Assembly: GCA_045127535.1 (NCBI GenBank)
Contig: JBGVQN010000028.1
Coordinates: forward strand, 1-57,618
Length of the DNA stretch: 57,618 nt
Direction of reading: 5' to 3'
Source of the DNA: UBA2942 sp045127535
GTDB taxonomy: Bacteria; Bacillota; Clostridia; Lachnospirales; Lachnospiraceae
Below are positions 25,512 to 34,706 of the stretch, piece by piece; the stretch's first letter is position 1, and the number at the start of each line of letters is the position of its first letter. The notes under the pieces were generated by a model that made no database searches, was not told the DNA's origin, and worked only from the letters and a program-made list of their open reading frames with translations. Both the position numbers and the translations under genes were made by a program.

Positions 25512-26645
25512 TCACCCTTCCTCCGCACTCAACCATCCAAACAACCGCTCCGCCGCCGCCTCATACAAATAGGCTGCATGCCCCATTGCATAAGTCAGGG
25601 TCATTTCCTCATTCATCAACGGAATCAAATTATCGATTCCACAATCATAGATCCCTTCTGCGCCGTCACCCATACTGCCTACAATGGCAGTCACCGGCAC
25701 GCCCTGGTTCTTCGCAGCCATACCAACGCCCCACAGTACCTTGCCATGGAGTGATTGTTCATCTACTCTGCCTTCTCCGGTAATAATCATATCTGCTCCG
25801 GCGATCTTTTCCTCAAATCGTATGGTCTCAAGCACCGTCTGTATACCGGACTTTAGCTTTGCACCCAAAAAGGCCATCATGGCACCGCCCATACCGCCGG
25901 CAGCCCCGGCGCCAGGTATCATTTCCACATCCATATGCAGATCCCGCCGCAGCAGTTCTGCATATTTTTTCATGCCCATCTCTAACAGTGTGATCTGGCT
26001 GTCTACAGCTCCTTTTTGGGGACCAAACACAAAGGTAGCCCCTTCCGGGCCGGTCATAGGGTTATCCACGTCACACATGACTGTAAAACGCGCCTCCTGC
26101 AGCTGTGGCATCATATCTGCTGCATAGATCCGGTCGATCTTGATCAGATTTTTCCCTGCAGGGAACAGTTCCTCTCCGGCGCTGTCATAAAAATGAGCCC
26201 CTAACGCAGCCATAGCGCCCATTCCACCATCATTGGTGGCACTGCCCCCAATGGCCACCACAAACTTGCGGTATCCATGCTCCAATGCATGACGGATCAG
26301 CTCTCCTGTACCATAGGAGGTCGTCTCAATGGCATTGCCCTCCTGAAAGTCAATCAGGGTCAGACCGGAGGCAGCAGCCATCTCCACCAGTACAGTGCCT
26401 CCCTGCAGTACAGAATAACAGGCAGTGATCTCCTCATACAGAGGATCGTGTACAGTCACTTCTACCTGCACGCCATCCATTACCTGCATCAAAGCCTCTA
26501 CTGTGCCTTCGCCGCCGTCCGCCATAGGGATGGAGACAATTTCACAATCCGGAAAATATTTTCTGGCCTTTTCTTCTAATATGGCGATTTCCTCCTTGGA
26601 AGTCATAGAACCCTTCATAGAGTCCGGGGCAAAGACAAATTTCAT
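25512..26645 (-). CDS. Glycerate kinase (GlxK/GarK family)
   Basis: 377 residues. N-terminal KFVFAPDSMKGSMTSKEE and PMADGGEGTVEAL are hallmark motifs; a glycine-rich AIGGSATNDGGMGAMAALG and GPQKGA follow. The enzyme phosphorylates glycerate, feeding 2- or 3-phosphoglycerate into glycolysis. I start at 26645 because CGGAGAA lies just upstream; a frame extension to 26786 lacks a site and has no family similarity. It stands alone next to metG. Confidence 0.92.
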   Translation of the reverse strand: MKFVFAPDSMKGSMTSKEEIAILEEKARKYFPDCEIVSIPMADGGEGTVEALMQVMDGVQVEVTVHDPLYEEITACYSVLQGGTVLVEMAAASGLTLIDFQEGNAIETTSYGTGELIRHALEHGYRKFVVAIGGSATNDGGMGAMAALGAHFYDSAGEELFPAGKNLIKIDRIYAADMMPQLQEARFTVMCDVDNPMTGPEGATFVFGPQKGAVDSQITLLEMGMKKYAELLRRDLHMDVEMIPGAGAAGGMGGAMMAFLGAKLKSGIQTVLETIRFEEKIAGADMIITGEGRVDEQSLHGKVLWGVGMAAKNQGVPVTAIVGSMGDGAEGIYDCGIDNLIPLMNEEMTLTYAMGHAAYLYEAAAERLFGWLSAEEG

Positions 26646-26739
26646 ACAGTTCTCCGTTTCTGCGCAATGCCTGCGCCTGATCTTTCTGTTATGATGAATA
26701 AAAGCACCCTGAGCAAACCTTCTATCGTCATAAGCTCCA

Positions 26740-26773
26740 GGCTGGCGGCAAATGGATACCCATACCGCCAGCC
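26740..26773 (-). other. Strong hairpin between metG and the glycerate kinase gene
   Basis: GGCTGGCGG (26740-26748) pairs with CCGCCAGCC (26765-26773). It is in the 198-bp gap after metG. There is no T-run, so it is not a canonical terminator; an RNA element or a repeat fragment is possible. Nothing else is seen in the gap. Confidence 0.4.
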
Positions 26774-26843
26774 CGGCAACAGTCACCTCAGATGTCTGTT
26801 CTCATTCATGACCATAGGAAGCGCATCGGTGTGCTTTCTATTT

Positions 26844-28859
26844 TTAGCATATTTCAGCGCCGGATGGCATCTTCTTTTCCGGAACCATCAGGCCTAAGTT
26901 GCCTTCTGCATCTTCTGCACAAAGGAGCATACCCTCACTGAGTACGCCTGCCAGCTTTGCCGGCTTTAAGTTCACCAGTACCATGACCTTTTTGCCTACC
27001 ATTTCTTCTGGAGTGTAATGGGCCTTGATACCGGATACGATCTGCTTTACCTGGCTGCCGATCTTGACCTGGCTGCACAGGAGCTTCTTGGACTTCTTCA
27101 CTTCTTCACAGGCAATGATCTCACCTACCTGGAACTGCATTGCCATAAACTGCTCGTAGGTAATTTCTTCCTTGGCTTCGATATCGATTACTGCTTCTTC
27201 TGCTGCCTGCGCTTCTGCTGTGTCAGAAGCAGGATCTGCTGCATCTCCTGCAAGCTTTGCCATCTCTGCCTCATACTCTGCCTTCTGTGCTGCCTGGATG
27301 GCTTCTACCTTTGGCATTACATCCTTGGCATTTAAGCGGGCAAAGAGGATCTCAGGTGCAGCAGTTACCTTGGTACCGCTTTCATACAGACCAAACTGAT
27401 CTAATATCTCATACGCTCTCAAAACAGTAGACAGCTGTGCCACCATCTTTTCTGCAGTCTCCGGCAGGAAGCTGTGGAGCAGGCTGGCACCAATGGTTAA
27501 GGACTCTACCAGGTTGTAAAGCACCTCTGCCAGACGATCCTGCTTGGATTCATCCTTTGCCAGCGCCCATGGCATAGTCTCATCAATGTATTTGTTGCAG
27601 CGGCGGAACAGGGCAAATACCTCAGAGATGGCATCTGCCACACGCAGCTTATCCATCTTTTCCTCTACTCTTGCCTTGGTGCCTGTTACCAGTGCCTTCA
27701 GGTCAGCATCTTCTTCGCCGGTGACACCGGTGCTACGTACTACGCCGTCAAAATATTTATTGCTCATGGATACGGTACGATTTACCAGGTTGCCCAGAAT
27801 ATTTGCCAGGTCAGAGTTGAAGCGCTCGATGACCAGATCCCAGGTAATGATACCGTCATTTTCAAAAGGCATTTCATGGAGTACAAAATATCTGGTTGCA
27901 TCTACTCCAAACAGATCTACCATATCATCTGCATAGATCACGTTGCCCTTGGACTTACTCATCTTTTCACCGCCCTGCAGCAGCCATGGGTGACCAAATA
28001 CCTGCTTTGGCAGCGGCACATCCAGCGCCATCAGGAAAATTGGCCAGTAGATGGTATGGAAACGTACAATGTCCTTACCGATCAGATGCAGATCTGCAGG
28101 CCAGTATTTTGCAAATGCCTCAGAAGAACCATCCGGGTCATAGCCCAGCTTGGTAATATAGTTGGTCAGTGCATCCAGCCATACATAAACGACATGCTTC
28201 TGGTCAAACTCCACCGGAACGCCCCAGGTAAAGGAAGTACGGGACACGCACAGATCCTGCAGACCAGGCAGCAGGAAATTGTTCATCATCTCATTCTTAC
28301 GGGAAACCGGCTGGATGAAATCCGGGTGGGTATTGATATGCTCGATCAGACGGTCTGCATACTTGCTCATACGGAAGAAATATGCTTCCTCCTTGGCAGG
28401 CTTGACTTCACGGCCACAGTCAGGACACTTGCCGTCCACTAACTGGGACTCTGTCCAGAAGGACTCACATGGTGTACAGTACATACCCTCATATGCACTC
28501 TTGTAAATATCTCCCTGATTATATAACTTTGTAAAAATCTTCTGTACCATTGCTTCATGGTCTGCGTCAGTGGTACGCATGAAGCAGTCATAAGAGGAAT
28601 TCATCAGATCCCAGATGCGCTTTACCTCTCCGGCTACATTGTCTACATATTCCTTTGGAGTGATACCGGCTGCCTCAGCCTTCTCCTGGATCTTCTGACC
28701 ATGCTCATCTGTTCCGGTCTGAAACCGCACGTCGTAACCCTGCATTCGCTTAAAACGGGCAATACTGTCCGCCAGCACAATTTCATAGGTATTGCCAATG
28801 TGCGGCTTGCCGGATGTATAGGCTATTGCAGTTGTCATGTAATACGGTTTCTTTGTCAT
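26844..28859 (-). CDS. metG: Methionyl-tRNA synthetase
   Basis: 671 residues. Class I synthetase: HIGNTYE (HIGH motif), zinc knuckle CTPCESFW ... CPDCGRE, tRNA-binding KMSKSKGN. The C-terminal ~110 residues form an EMAP-II-like tRNA-binding domain (VGEIIACEEVKKSKKLLCSQ). An Ala/Glu-rich linker joins the two. GGAGG is 6 bases upstream. No T-box or SAM leader is visible in the 250 bp upstream. Confidence 0.97.
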   Translation of the reverse strand: MTKKPYYMTTAIAYTSGKPHIGNTYEIVLADSIARFKRMQGYDVRFQTGTDEHGQKIQEKAEAAGITPKEYVDNVAGEVKRIWDLMNSSYDCFMRTTDADHEAMVQKIFTKLYNQGDIYKSAYEGMYCTPCESFWTESQLVDGKCPDCGREVKPAKEEAYFFRMSKYADRLIEHINTHPDFIQPVSRKNEMMNNFLLPGLQDLCVSRTSFTWGVPVEFDQKHVVYVWLDALTNYITKLGYDPDGSSEAFAKYWPADLHLIGKDIVRFHTIYWPIFLMALDVPLPKQVFGHPWLLQGGEKMSKSKGNVIYADDMVDLFGVDATRYFVLHEMPFENDGIITWDLVIERFNSDLANILGNLVNRTVSMSNKYFDGVVRSTGVTGEEDADLKALVTGTKARVEEKMDKLRVADAISEVFALFRRCNKYIDETMPWALAKDESKQDRLAEVLYNLVESLTIGASLLHSFLPETAEKMVAQLSTVLRAYEILDQFGLYESGTKVTAAPEILFARLNAKDVMPKVEAIQAAQKAEYEAEMAKLAGDAADPASDTAEAQAAEEAVIDIEAKEEITYEQFMAMQFQVGEIIACEEVKKSKKLLCSQVKIGSQVKQIVSGIKAHYTPEEMVGKKVMVLVNLKPAKLAGVLSEGMLLCAEDAEGNLGLMVPEKKMPSGAEIC

Positions 28860-29112
28860 AATGTTCCTCCATTCTTTTTGACACCTGTATCACAAAAAAA
28901 CAGGCTTGGCTGTAGGATCACAAAATGGTTTTTACATCCATTTCCATCCACACCCCGATTTTCCTTTGCCCAGATGTCTTGCTGACAGTTCTCTTTCCTG
29001 TCAAGGGATATCCGTTTTTATACCAGTCATTTATACTTTTACGCACAGGTACAGAAACTAACCTTAATTATAATATATTTTTGATAAAAAGTCTATGTAT
29101 GTTTCAAAAAAG

Positions 29113-30768
29113 CAGCGGTGAGGAATAAATTTATTTTTATCGAACTAATATAACGCTTATTATAGATTGTTGATAAGTAAACACCTTTTTGCCGGTTTTT
29201 CAAAAGTTATCCACACCTGCAATGTATACTTTATCCGTTTTACGTTTTTTGTGAATATTTAGTTCGATTTCCTATTCCATTTTTCCACCACCTTTGCTAT
29301 AATAACCTTGTTATTCAAGATACACTGTCGTGTATCGCTGAATGTAGAGTACATCTTCATCCGTTACTGTTTGTCGTCGTAAACTTTCCAGTAGCCTTGA
29401 AGATGTATTTTTTATGCTCTGTTTTATTTCTTCTATCAGAGGATTCCAGGCCAGATACAGCTGCATCAGTATATCTGCTATCTGGGTTAACAGATAATGG
29501 TTCTTCATTGCATTGCTGTTCCGGCTGTTTAAATGCTCGATTCGGTACAGGCCTGTTTTCTGGTTGTTAAATCCCTCATTTTCGATTTTCCATCTTCCAC
29601 GCCCTGCCTCGATCATCTCTTCCAGATTCCTTTTGGTAAGCTCTATACTACTTATCCACTGGAACAATACCGGCTTATCTTTTCCTTTCTCTCTTCGGAT
29701 ACAACGGTATTCAAATACATTCATAACTTCCCGCTTCTCTGCCAGCTCCTCTACGTGATTTACATATGCTCCCGTTCCTTTTTCTTTACAGATATTCTCT
29801 ACTTCTGTATTTCCATTCCCTTTTGTGATCCATTCGTAGCTTTCTGCCACATGCTTCTGCCTTGTCTCCTTATGGGTAAAAAGGTACTCCCAGTGGTTTC
29901 TGCGGCAAAACTCCATCATTGGCTCTGTTGCGTAAAGCGCATCCCCCTGGATGCAGATGGGCAGGCGGGGATATTCCTTTTTGATTCTGGTCAGCAAACG
30001 TTCTGCTGCTCTTGTTTCGCAATCCTGTTTCGTTACAGTTTCACTTTCATTTTCTATAAACTCTGTTCCAAGACTGATTACCAGTTTTTCTCCCAACACG
30101 ATTTTGGCTTCCATTACTTTATGATAATAAAGCCTGATCGTTTTTCCTTCCTCGGTTTTTCTGGTGGTGCACAGGCAGTTTTCACAGTGTCTTTCTTTAA
30201 AATAGAACAGACCTGTCCCATCAATGATTACCCTCCAGTATTTATTCAGCAGACGTCCCCTGTAAAACTGCTTCCACCGTATCAGCCCTGTCACCATCTT
30301 CTTTCGTAAGTCGGAAAGACTCTCCGGTGACAGTTTTTCAAAGTAGCAGTTGAGTGTATCATAATGAGGCATTTCCTTCAGGTTCCTGTGTTTTGATAAC
30401 AGGCCCAGTGTTTCAATACAGATATCCTCATTGAATTTTTCCTCCATCTGCCGCATGCTTTCTATGGAGCAGATGTTTTTCAGTATTCCCATATAAATCA
30501 GATCTGCCTGAGTATAAGTGATATAACTCTGGCTGCGTGGATCATTCATTTCATTTATCCATTCAGTGAGTGTATGGAAAAAATGATTTTGAATCATTGC
30601 AAAATCCACAATGCCACGGTCTTTGCTTTTTTTCTTGCGTTTTTCTGATTTTTTCATCGGATTTCCTCTCAATGCGTAAAATTTTTTTCTTTTATTTTAA
30701 CGCATTGAGGGGATATCCTTAAGGATTTTAGCGTTTTTATTGCGAAAAATATTTATTCCTCACCGCTG
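29113..30768 (-). mobile_element. Complete insertion sequence, 1656 bp, DDE transposase type
   Basis: The ends are perfect 18-bp inverted repeats, CAGCGGTGAGGAATAAAT at 29113-29130 and its complement at 30751-30768. They are flanked by a 9-bp direct repeat TCAAAAAAG (29104-29112 and 30769-30777), the target duplication. Inside is one transposase gene on the minus strand. Exact ends and duplication suggest a recent, possibly active insertion. The size, 9-bp duplication and transposase motifs fit an IS4-like element; I do not know its name. It sits between metG and the DUF885 gene without breaking either. Confidence 0.92.
29311..30657 (-). CDS. DDE transposase (IS4-like)
   Basis: 448 residues. 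Catalytic triad candidates: D in VIIDGTG, D in IQGDALYATEP, and E in RWKIENEGFNNQK. The N-terminus is Lys/Arg-rich and probably binds the ends. I start at 30657 because AGAGGA precedes it; an in-frame TTG at 30672 is less likely. A stem-loop (arms CTCAATGCG and CGCATTGAG at about 30668-30676 and 30701-30709) ends right at this ribosome binding site, so translation of read-through messages could be suppressed. Confidence 0.9.
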   Translation of the reverse strand: MKKSEKRKKKSKDRGIVDFAMIQNHFFHTLTEWINEMNDPRSQSYITYTQADLIYMGILKNICSIESMRQMEEKFNEDICIETLGLLSKHRNLKEMPHYDTLNCYFEKLSPESLSDLRKKMVTGLIRWKQFYRGRLLNKYWRVIIDGTGLFYFKERHCENCLCTTRKTEEGKTIRLYYHKVMEAKIVLGEKLVISLGTEFIENESETVTKQDCETRAAERLLTRIKKEYPRLPICIQGDALYATEPMMEFCRRNHWEYLFTHKETRQKHVAESYEWITKGNGNTEVENICKEKGTGAYVNHVEELAEKREVMNVFEYRCIRREKGKDKPVLFQWISSIELTKRNLEEMIEAGRGRWKIENEGFNNQKTGLYRIEHLNSRNSNAMKNHYLLTQIADILMQLYLAWNPLIEEIKQSIKNTSSRLLESLRRQTVTDEDVLYIQRYTTVYLE

Positions 30769-30885
30769 TCAAAAAAGCTTCTATTTTGATGCTTTGGTGG
30801 ATATAGATAGGTAAGTCAATTTTCCAATCTGCAGACGATCCAAATCCTCTGCACCTATTGTGCATCCATTGTCAAAGGAGTGTCT

Positions 30886-32841
30886 ATGCGCCCTGTTGTA
30901 AGATCCCTGATCCCCAAATCCCCCAAAATGTATGATAGAAAACATCCAAAGCACCTTGCGCTCCCCTGTCTGGTCTTTGGCAGTCTGTTCCTCTGCAGCT
31001 TACTGCTGGCTGGCTGCTGCATGGGCGGCTGCCGCAGTGTGGAGGCCTCTCCTGATGCAGCATCTGACTTCTCAGAATCAGGATCCTGTGATGCCTCTGG
31101 CAGCTCTGATTCAGAAGGGTCAGATACTGCCCAGGCAGATCTCACTGCAGCCTCTGACGATTCTGATTTTTCTGCCTTATGCCTGAATCTTTTTACAGAA
31201 TGGGTACAGGGTGACGGTCTGACCCTCCACTACACCTTAGACCAGCCGGAGGCCTACGGCATCTCTCTTTCTGCATTTTCTCTGGGGTCTGCCAGCTCCA
31301 TTGCCACCAAAAACGCCTCAGAAGCGCTGACTTCTGCCAAGACGCAGCTGTCCGGTGTGGATTTTGACAGCCTTACATTGACTGAGCAGATGGATTACCG
31401 TATTATCATGGATTATTTAGAGCGGGAGCTGGCACAGACTGATTTTTTCCTGTATGACGAGCCTTTAAATTCTGCTACAGGCATACAGGCACAGCTGCCT
31501 GTGCTGCTGTCCGAATATGCTTTTTCTGAGGTTTCTGATATTACCAGCTATTTTTCTCTTTTGGATTCCGTGGATGAATATTTTGCTTCTATATTAGAAT
31601 ACGAAGCTGCCAAAAAAGATGCCGGCCTCTTTATGCTGCCGGAAAGCCTTGACCGGATCATTGCCCAGTGTGAGGCGTTTACTGCCAACAAAGAGACCAA
31701 CTTTCTCATTACAACCTTTGACAGCCGGTTAGCCTCCCTCCCCGGCGCCCTCATGCCCTGGGACAGCTCCAGCTTACAGGAGGAAAACAAGCGGCTGGTG
31801 CTGGAGGTAGTGTTGCCTGCCTATGAAATGCTCCTGTCCGGACTGCGCAACCTGCGTACTGACCCTTCTGCCTCCGCAGCCTCCCCTGCGGGTCTGTGCC
31901 GTCTGCCCCAAGGTCAGGCATGGTATGAGCAGCTGGTACAGGAAGCCACCGGCAGCAGTCTGGATACAGAAGGTCTCTTTGCCCGCACCCAGGAGGAAGT
32001 CAACCAGGCCATGTCTGTCCTGGCTGCTCTTTGCAGAGAGCATCCTGCTCTGACAGAGGACATCACTGCCTCTGCCTTTTCTATCCAGTCTCCCCAGGAG
32101 ATCGTAGAGGATCTAAAGCAGCAAATCGGTCTGTATTTTCCAGAAATCTCTGATACCAGCTGCACCATCCGCTATGTGGAGGAATGTCTTGAGGATTATG
32201 TCAGTCCTGCCTTTTACCTGACCTCCCCCATTGATACCTGCCGTCACACCATCTATATCAATGAAAATGAATCCTTTGACCCCAGCCAGTTATACCCTAC
32301 TCTGGCCCATGAAGCTTTTCCGGGGCATTTGTATCAGGATACCTATTTTAATGACCACAATACCTGTGACCTGAGAAGCCTTTTGTACTATCCCGGCTAT
32401 ACAGAGGGCTGGGCAGTATACAGTGAACTTTTCTCCTATACCTTTGAAAAGGGCTTTTCCACAGAGCTTTGCACTGCCCTGCAGAAAAGCCAGGAAATCA
32501 CCCTTGGCATTTATGCTCTGATGGACATGGGGATCCACTATTATGGATGGAACGAAAGCCAGATCGCAGGGATCTTAAAGTCCTATTTTGGCATAGAGGA
32601 TGCAGACACAGTAGACCAGATCTTTCAGCTGATCCTGGAAGACCCTGCCAATTATCTCAGCTACTACGTAGGGTACCAGGAACTTTGCAGTGTCAAAACA
32701 GCATGTGAAAGCAGCCAGGGAGCTTCCTTTGATCTGCTGCAATTCCACCAGGCAGTTCTGACCATTGGCCCGGGGCCTTACTCCCTGGTCAGGGAATATG
32801 CACCTGTGCTGATGGAAGAAGCCACTGCTGCACAAGACTAG
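30886..32841 (+). CDS. DUF885 family lipoprotein, putative zinc peptidase
   Basis: 651 residues. A basic N-terminus and hydrophobic run end in a lipobox (LLAGC, cysteine near residue 46), followed by a Ser/Asp/Glu-rich linker, so it is anchored outside the membrane. HEAFPGHLYQ (His/Glu zinc ligands) together with YTEGWAVYSE is diagnostic of DUF885, a peptidase-like family whose substrates are unknown. I start at 30886, with AAGGAG 6 bases upstream; the GTG six bases earlier is poorer. It has its own terminator at 32845-32898. Confidence 0.88.
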   Translation: MRPVVRSLIPKSPKMYDRKHPKHLALPCLVFGSLFLCSLLLAGCCMGGCRSVEASPDAASDFSESGSCDASGSSDSEGSDTAQADLTAASDDSDFSALCLNLFTEWVQGDGLTLHYTLDQPEAYGISLSAFSLGSASSIATKNASEALTSAKTQLSGVDFDSLTLTEQMDYRIIMDYLERELAQTDFFLYDEPLNSATGIQAQLPVLLSEYAFSEVSDITSYFSLLDSVDEYFASILEYEAAKKDAGLFMLPESLDRIIAQCEAFTANKETNFLITTFDSRLASLPGALMPWDSSSLQEENKRLVLEVVLPAYEMLLSGLRNLRTDPSASAASPAGLCRLPQGQAWYEQLVQEATGSSLDTEGLFARTQEEVNQAMSVLAALCREHPALTEDITASAFSIQSPQEIVEDLKQQIGLYFPEISDTSCTIRYVEECLEDYVSPAFYLTSPIDTCRHTIYINENESFDPSQLYPTLAHEAFPGHLYQDTYFNDHNTCDLRSLLYYPGYTEGWAVYSELFSYTFEKGFSTELCTALQKSQEITLGIYALMDMGIHYYGWNESQIAGILKSYFGIEDADTVDQIFQLILEDPANYLSYYVGYQELCSVKTACESSQGASFDLLQFHQAVLTIGPGPYSLVREYAPVLMEEATAAQD

Positions 32842-32844
32842 CGT

Positions 32845-32898
32845 AAAAAAGCACCTTAAATGCCAGTGTTATGAGTCCTGGCATTTAAAGTGCATTTT
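32845..32898. terminator. Bidirectional terminator between DUF885 gene and pfp
   Basis: GCAC-TTAAATGCCAG (32851-32866) pairs with CTGGCATTTAA-GTGC (32878-32893). Six A precede it (32845-32850) and ATTTTTA follows, so it can end both converging transcripts. Confidence 0.85.
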
Positions 32899-32929
32899 TA
32901 TTCCTGATATAAAATGATATAAAAACAGT

Positions 32930-34174
32930 TTATCTTCTGTTGGCAGGATACAAATGATTTACCGGCAGATACTGCGGAATTCCATTCTTCTCAGCCAGCT
33001 GCACGCTGCCTGCTACCAGAGGTCTTAAATACGCAACCATTTCCTCTGTCACATCATTGCCAGCCTCGTTGATCCATTCTCTTGGGATCTTCTTCTCCTG
33101 GTTGGCTGCCAGCTCTATCGGGCAGGTACCATAGGTCACTGCATAAGGCGCATTGCTGGTACGTGTAAGGATGACCATCTGACCGGTCTTGCCTTCCAGC
33201 GCTGCACGGACACCCTGACGTCCAAGCTCTGCAGCTTCCTGTAAATCTGTAGCAGAAGTACAGTGGCCTGCACTTCTCTGCAGTACATTTAACTCAACGG
33301 AACGTACCTTGCAGCCAAACTTGTCTGCGATGACGCCCTCTAAATATTTGCCCACACCGCTTAACATCACATGTCCAAACTGGTCTACCTGCTTGGACTG
33401 TGCAGAAATATAGTTGCCCTCTGCGTCATGGATCCCCTCAGAGACTGCAATGATCACATGGTCATGCTGCTCTGCATAGTATGCTACATCCTTTACAAAC
33501 TGCTCCACAGAGAAATCTACCTCCGGCAGATAAATGAGCTGAGGCACAAGATTGTTTTCATTACGTGCCAGACATGCAGATGCTGTCAGCCATCCTGCAT
33601 TTCTGCCCATGATCTCCACCACCACAATGCTGCGGGTATTATAAATCGCAGTATCATAGCTGATCTCCTGTATGGAGGTGGCAATATACTTGGCAGCAGA
33701 ACCAAATCCAGGGGTATGATCCATACCGTCTAAGTCATTGTCAATGGTCTTTGGAATGCCAATGACCTTGACCGGCACCTCATACTGTGCTGCATACTGG
33801 GACAGCTTTAAAACAGTATCCATGGAATCATTGCCGCCAATATAAAATACGTAGCCAATATCATATTTTTCAAAGATCTGGAAGATCGTCTCATAATCCG
33901 GGCTGGACAGATCCCCTTTCAGACGATAACGGCAGGAGCCCAAATACATGGCAGGAGTGGTCTTCAGCTGCTCCAACCGCTCCGGATGACCTGCAAATAC
34001 TTCTGTCAGATCCATCAAATCATCACGGATCACTCCCTGGATGCCGTTTAAGGCTCCATAGATCTTATCCACCTGTGTACTGTTTAATGCGCCTTCAATG
34101 ACACCTGCCAGACTTGCATTAATGGCTGCCGTCGGGCCTCCTGACTGTGCTACCAAACAATTTTTTCTCGCCAT
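32930..34174 (-). CDS. pfp: PPi-type 6-phosphofructokinase
   Basis: 414 residues. N-terminal LVAQSGGPTAAINAS, then GGNDS, where the aspartate replaces the Gly104 of ATP enzymes, and PKTIDNDLDGMDHTPGFGSA (note K124). This combination marks diphosphate-dependent PFKs, which work reversibly on glycolytic flux. GGAGG precedes the ATG. The window thus has two phosphofructokinases, this one and the G104 type at 7418-8500. No other glycolysis gene is next to it. Confidence 0.88.
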   Translation of the reverse strand: MARKNCLVAQSGGPTAAINASLAGVIEGALNSTQVDKIYGALNGIQGVIRDDLMDLTEVFAGHPERLEQLKTTPAMYLGSCRYRLKGDLSSPDYETIFQIFEKYDIGYVFYIGGNDSMDTVLKLSQYAAQYEVPVKVIGIPKTIDNDLDGMDHTPGFGSAAKYIATSIQEISYDTAIYNTRSIVVVEIMGRNAGWLTASACLARNENNLVPQLIYLPEVDFSVEQFVKDVAYYAEQHDHVIIAVSEGIHDAEGNYISAQSKQVDQFGHVMLSGVGKYLEGVIADKFGCKVRSVELNVLQRSAGHCTSATDLQEAAELGRQGVRAALEGKTGQMVILTRTSNAPYAVTYGTCPIELAANQEKKIPREWINEAGNDVTEEMVAYLRPLVAGSVQLAEKNGIPQYLPVNHLYPANRR

Positions 34175-34548
34175 AGTAATCCTCCATTCCGAAGTAATGA
34201 TCGTACTGATCTTTCACACTATTTTCCTGAAACAACCATATTCAGGAAATTCCTGTTGGAGTATAGCATAGGAATGTCAGCTTTGCAATGAAAGGGCTCC
34301 GTCAAACAGGCACTCCTTTTCACATTGACCACACGCTTTCTCCATCATATTTATAATTTACCATAAATACTACCCCTGTGCAACTTTGTGTTCTAATATC
34401 CCAGAGTCTCATCCCCCCAATCAAACAGATTCATGCCTTTTCTATCATTATAATGTAGACCAATCACACCAAACCATCCGTACAAAAGTCAAACTCCCCG
34501 TGGGAAAGTTGTAGCCAATCCGCCCCATTCATTGTATAATACAATTAT

Positions 34549-34598
34549 CTGGCAGATTCTTCCTTGTCTTGAACCTTTTGTTCATTTCTGCCAGTTTT
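34549..34598 (+). promoter_or_regulatory. Hairpin in the leader of the BMP-domain gene
   Basis: CTGGCAGA (34549-34556) pairs with TCTGCCAG (34587-34594) and is followed by TTTT. An inner GAAC/GTTC pair is possible. It follows a -10-like TATAAT (about 34535-34540) and precedes the coding start by 108 bases: an attenuator-like structure. In the rest of the 532-bp gap between divergent genes (34175-34706) I found no gene. Confidence 0.45.
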
Positions 34599-34706
34599 AC
34601 CTAAAACCTGACTGATGTATCATACTGTGCAGGATCACTGACCGTTCCTGGTTATACACCTGCCCGGGACAATACATTAGACACAGCCACCATATGGAGG
34701 ATGAAT

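Noticed and set aside
26646..26786. N-terminal extension of the glycerate kinase
   Set aside because: The family start KFVFAPDS with a ribosome binding site lies at 26645; the extra residues have no similarity.
28860..29112. T-box or SAM leader upstream of metG
   Set aside because: No T-box core or SAM-riboswitch pattern is visible.
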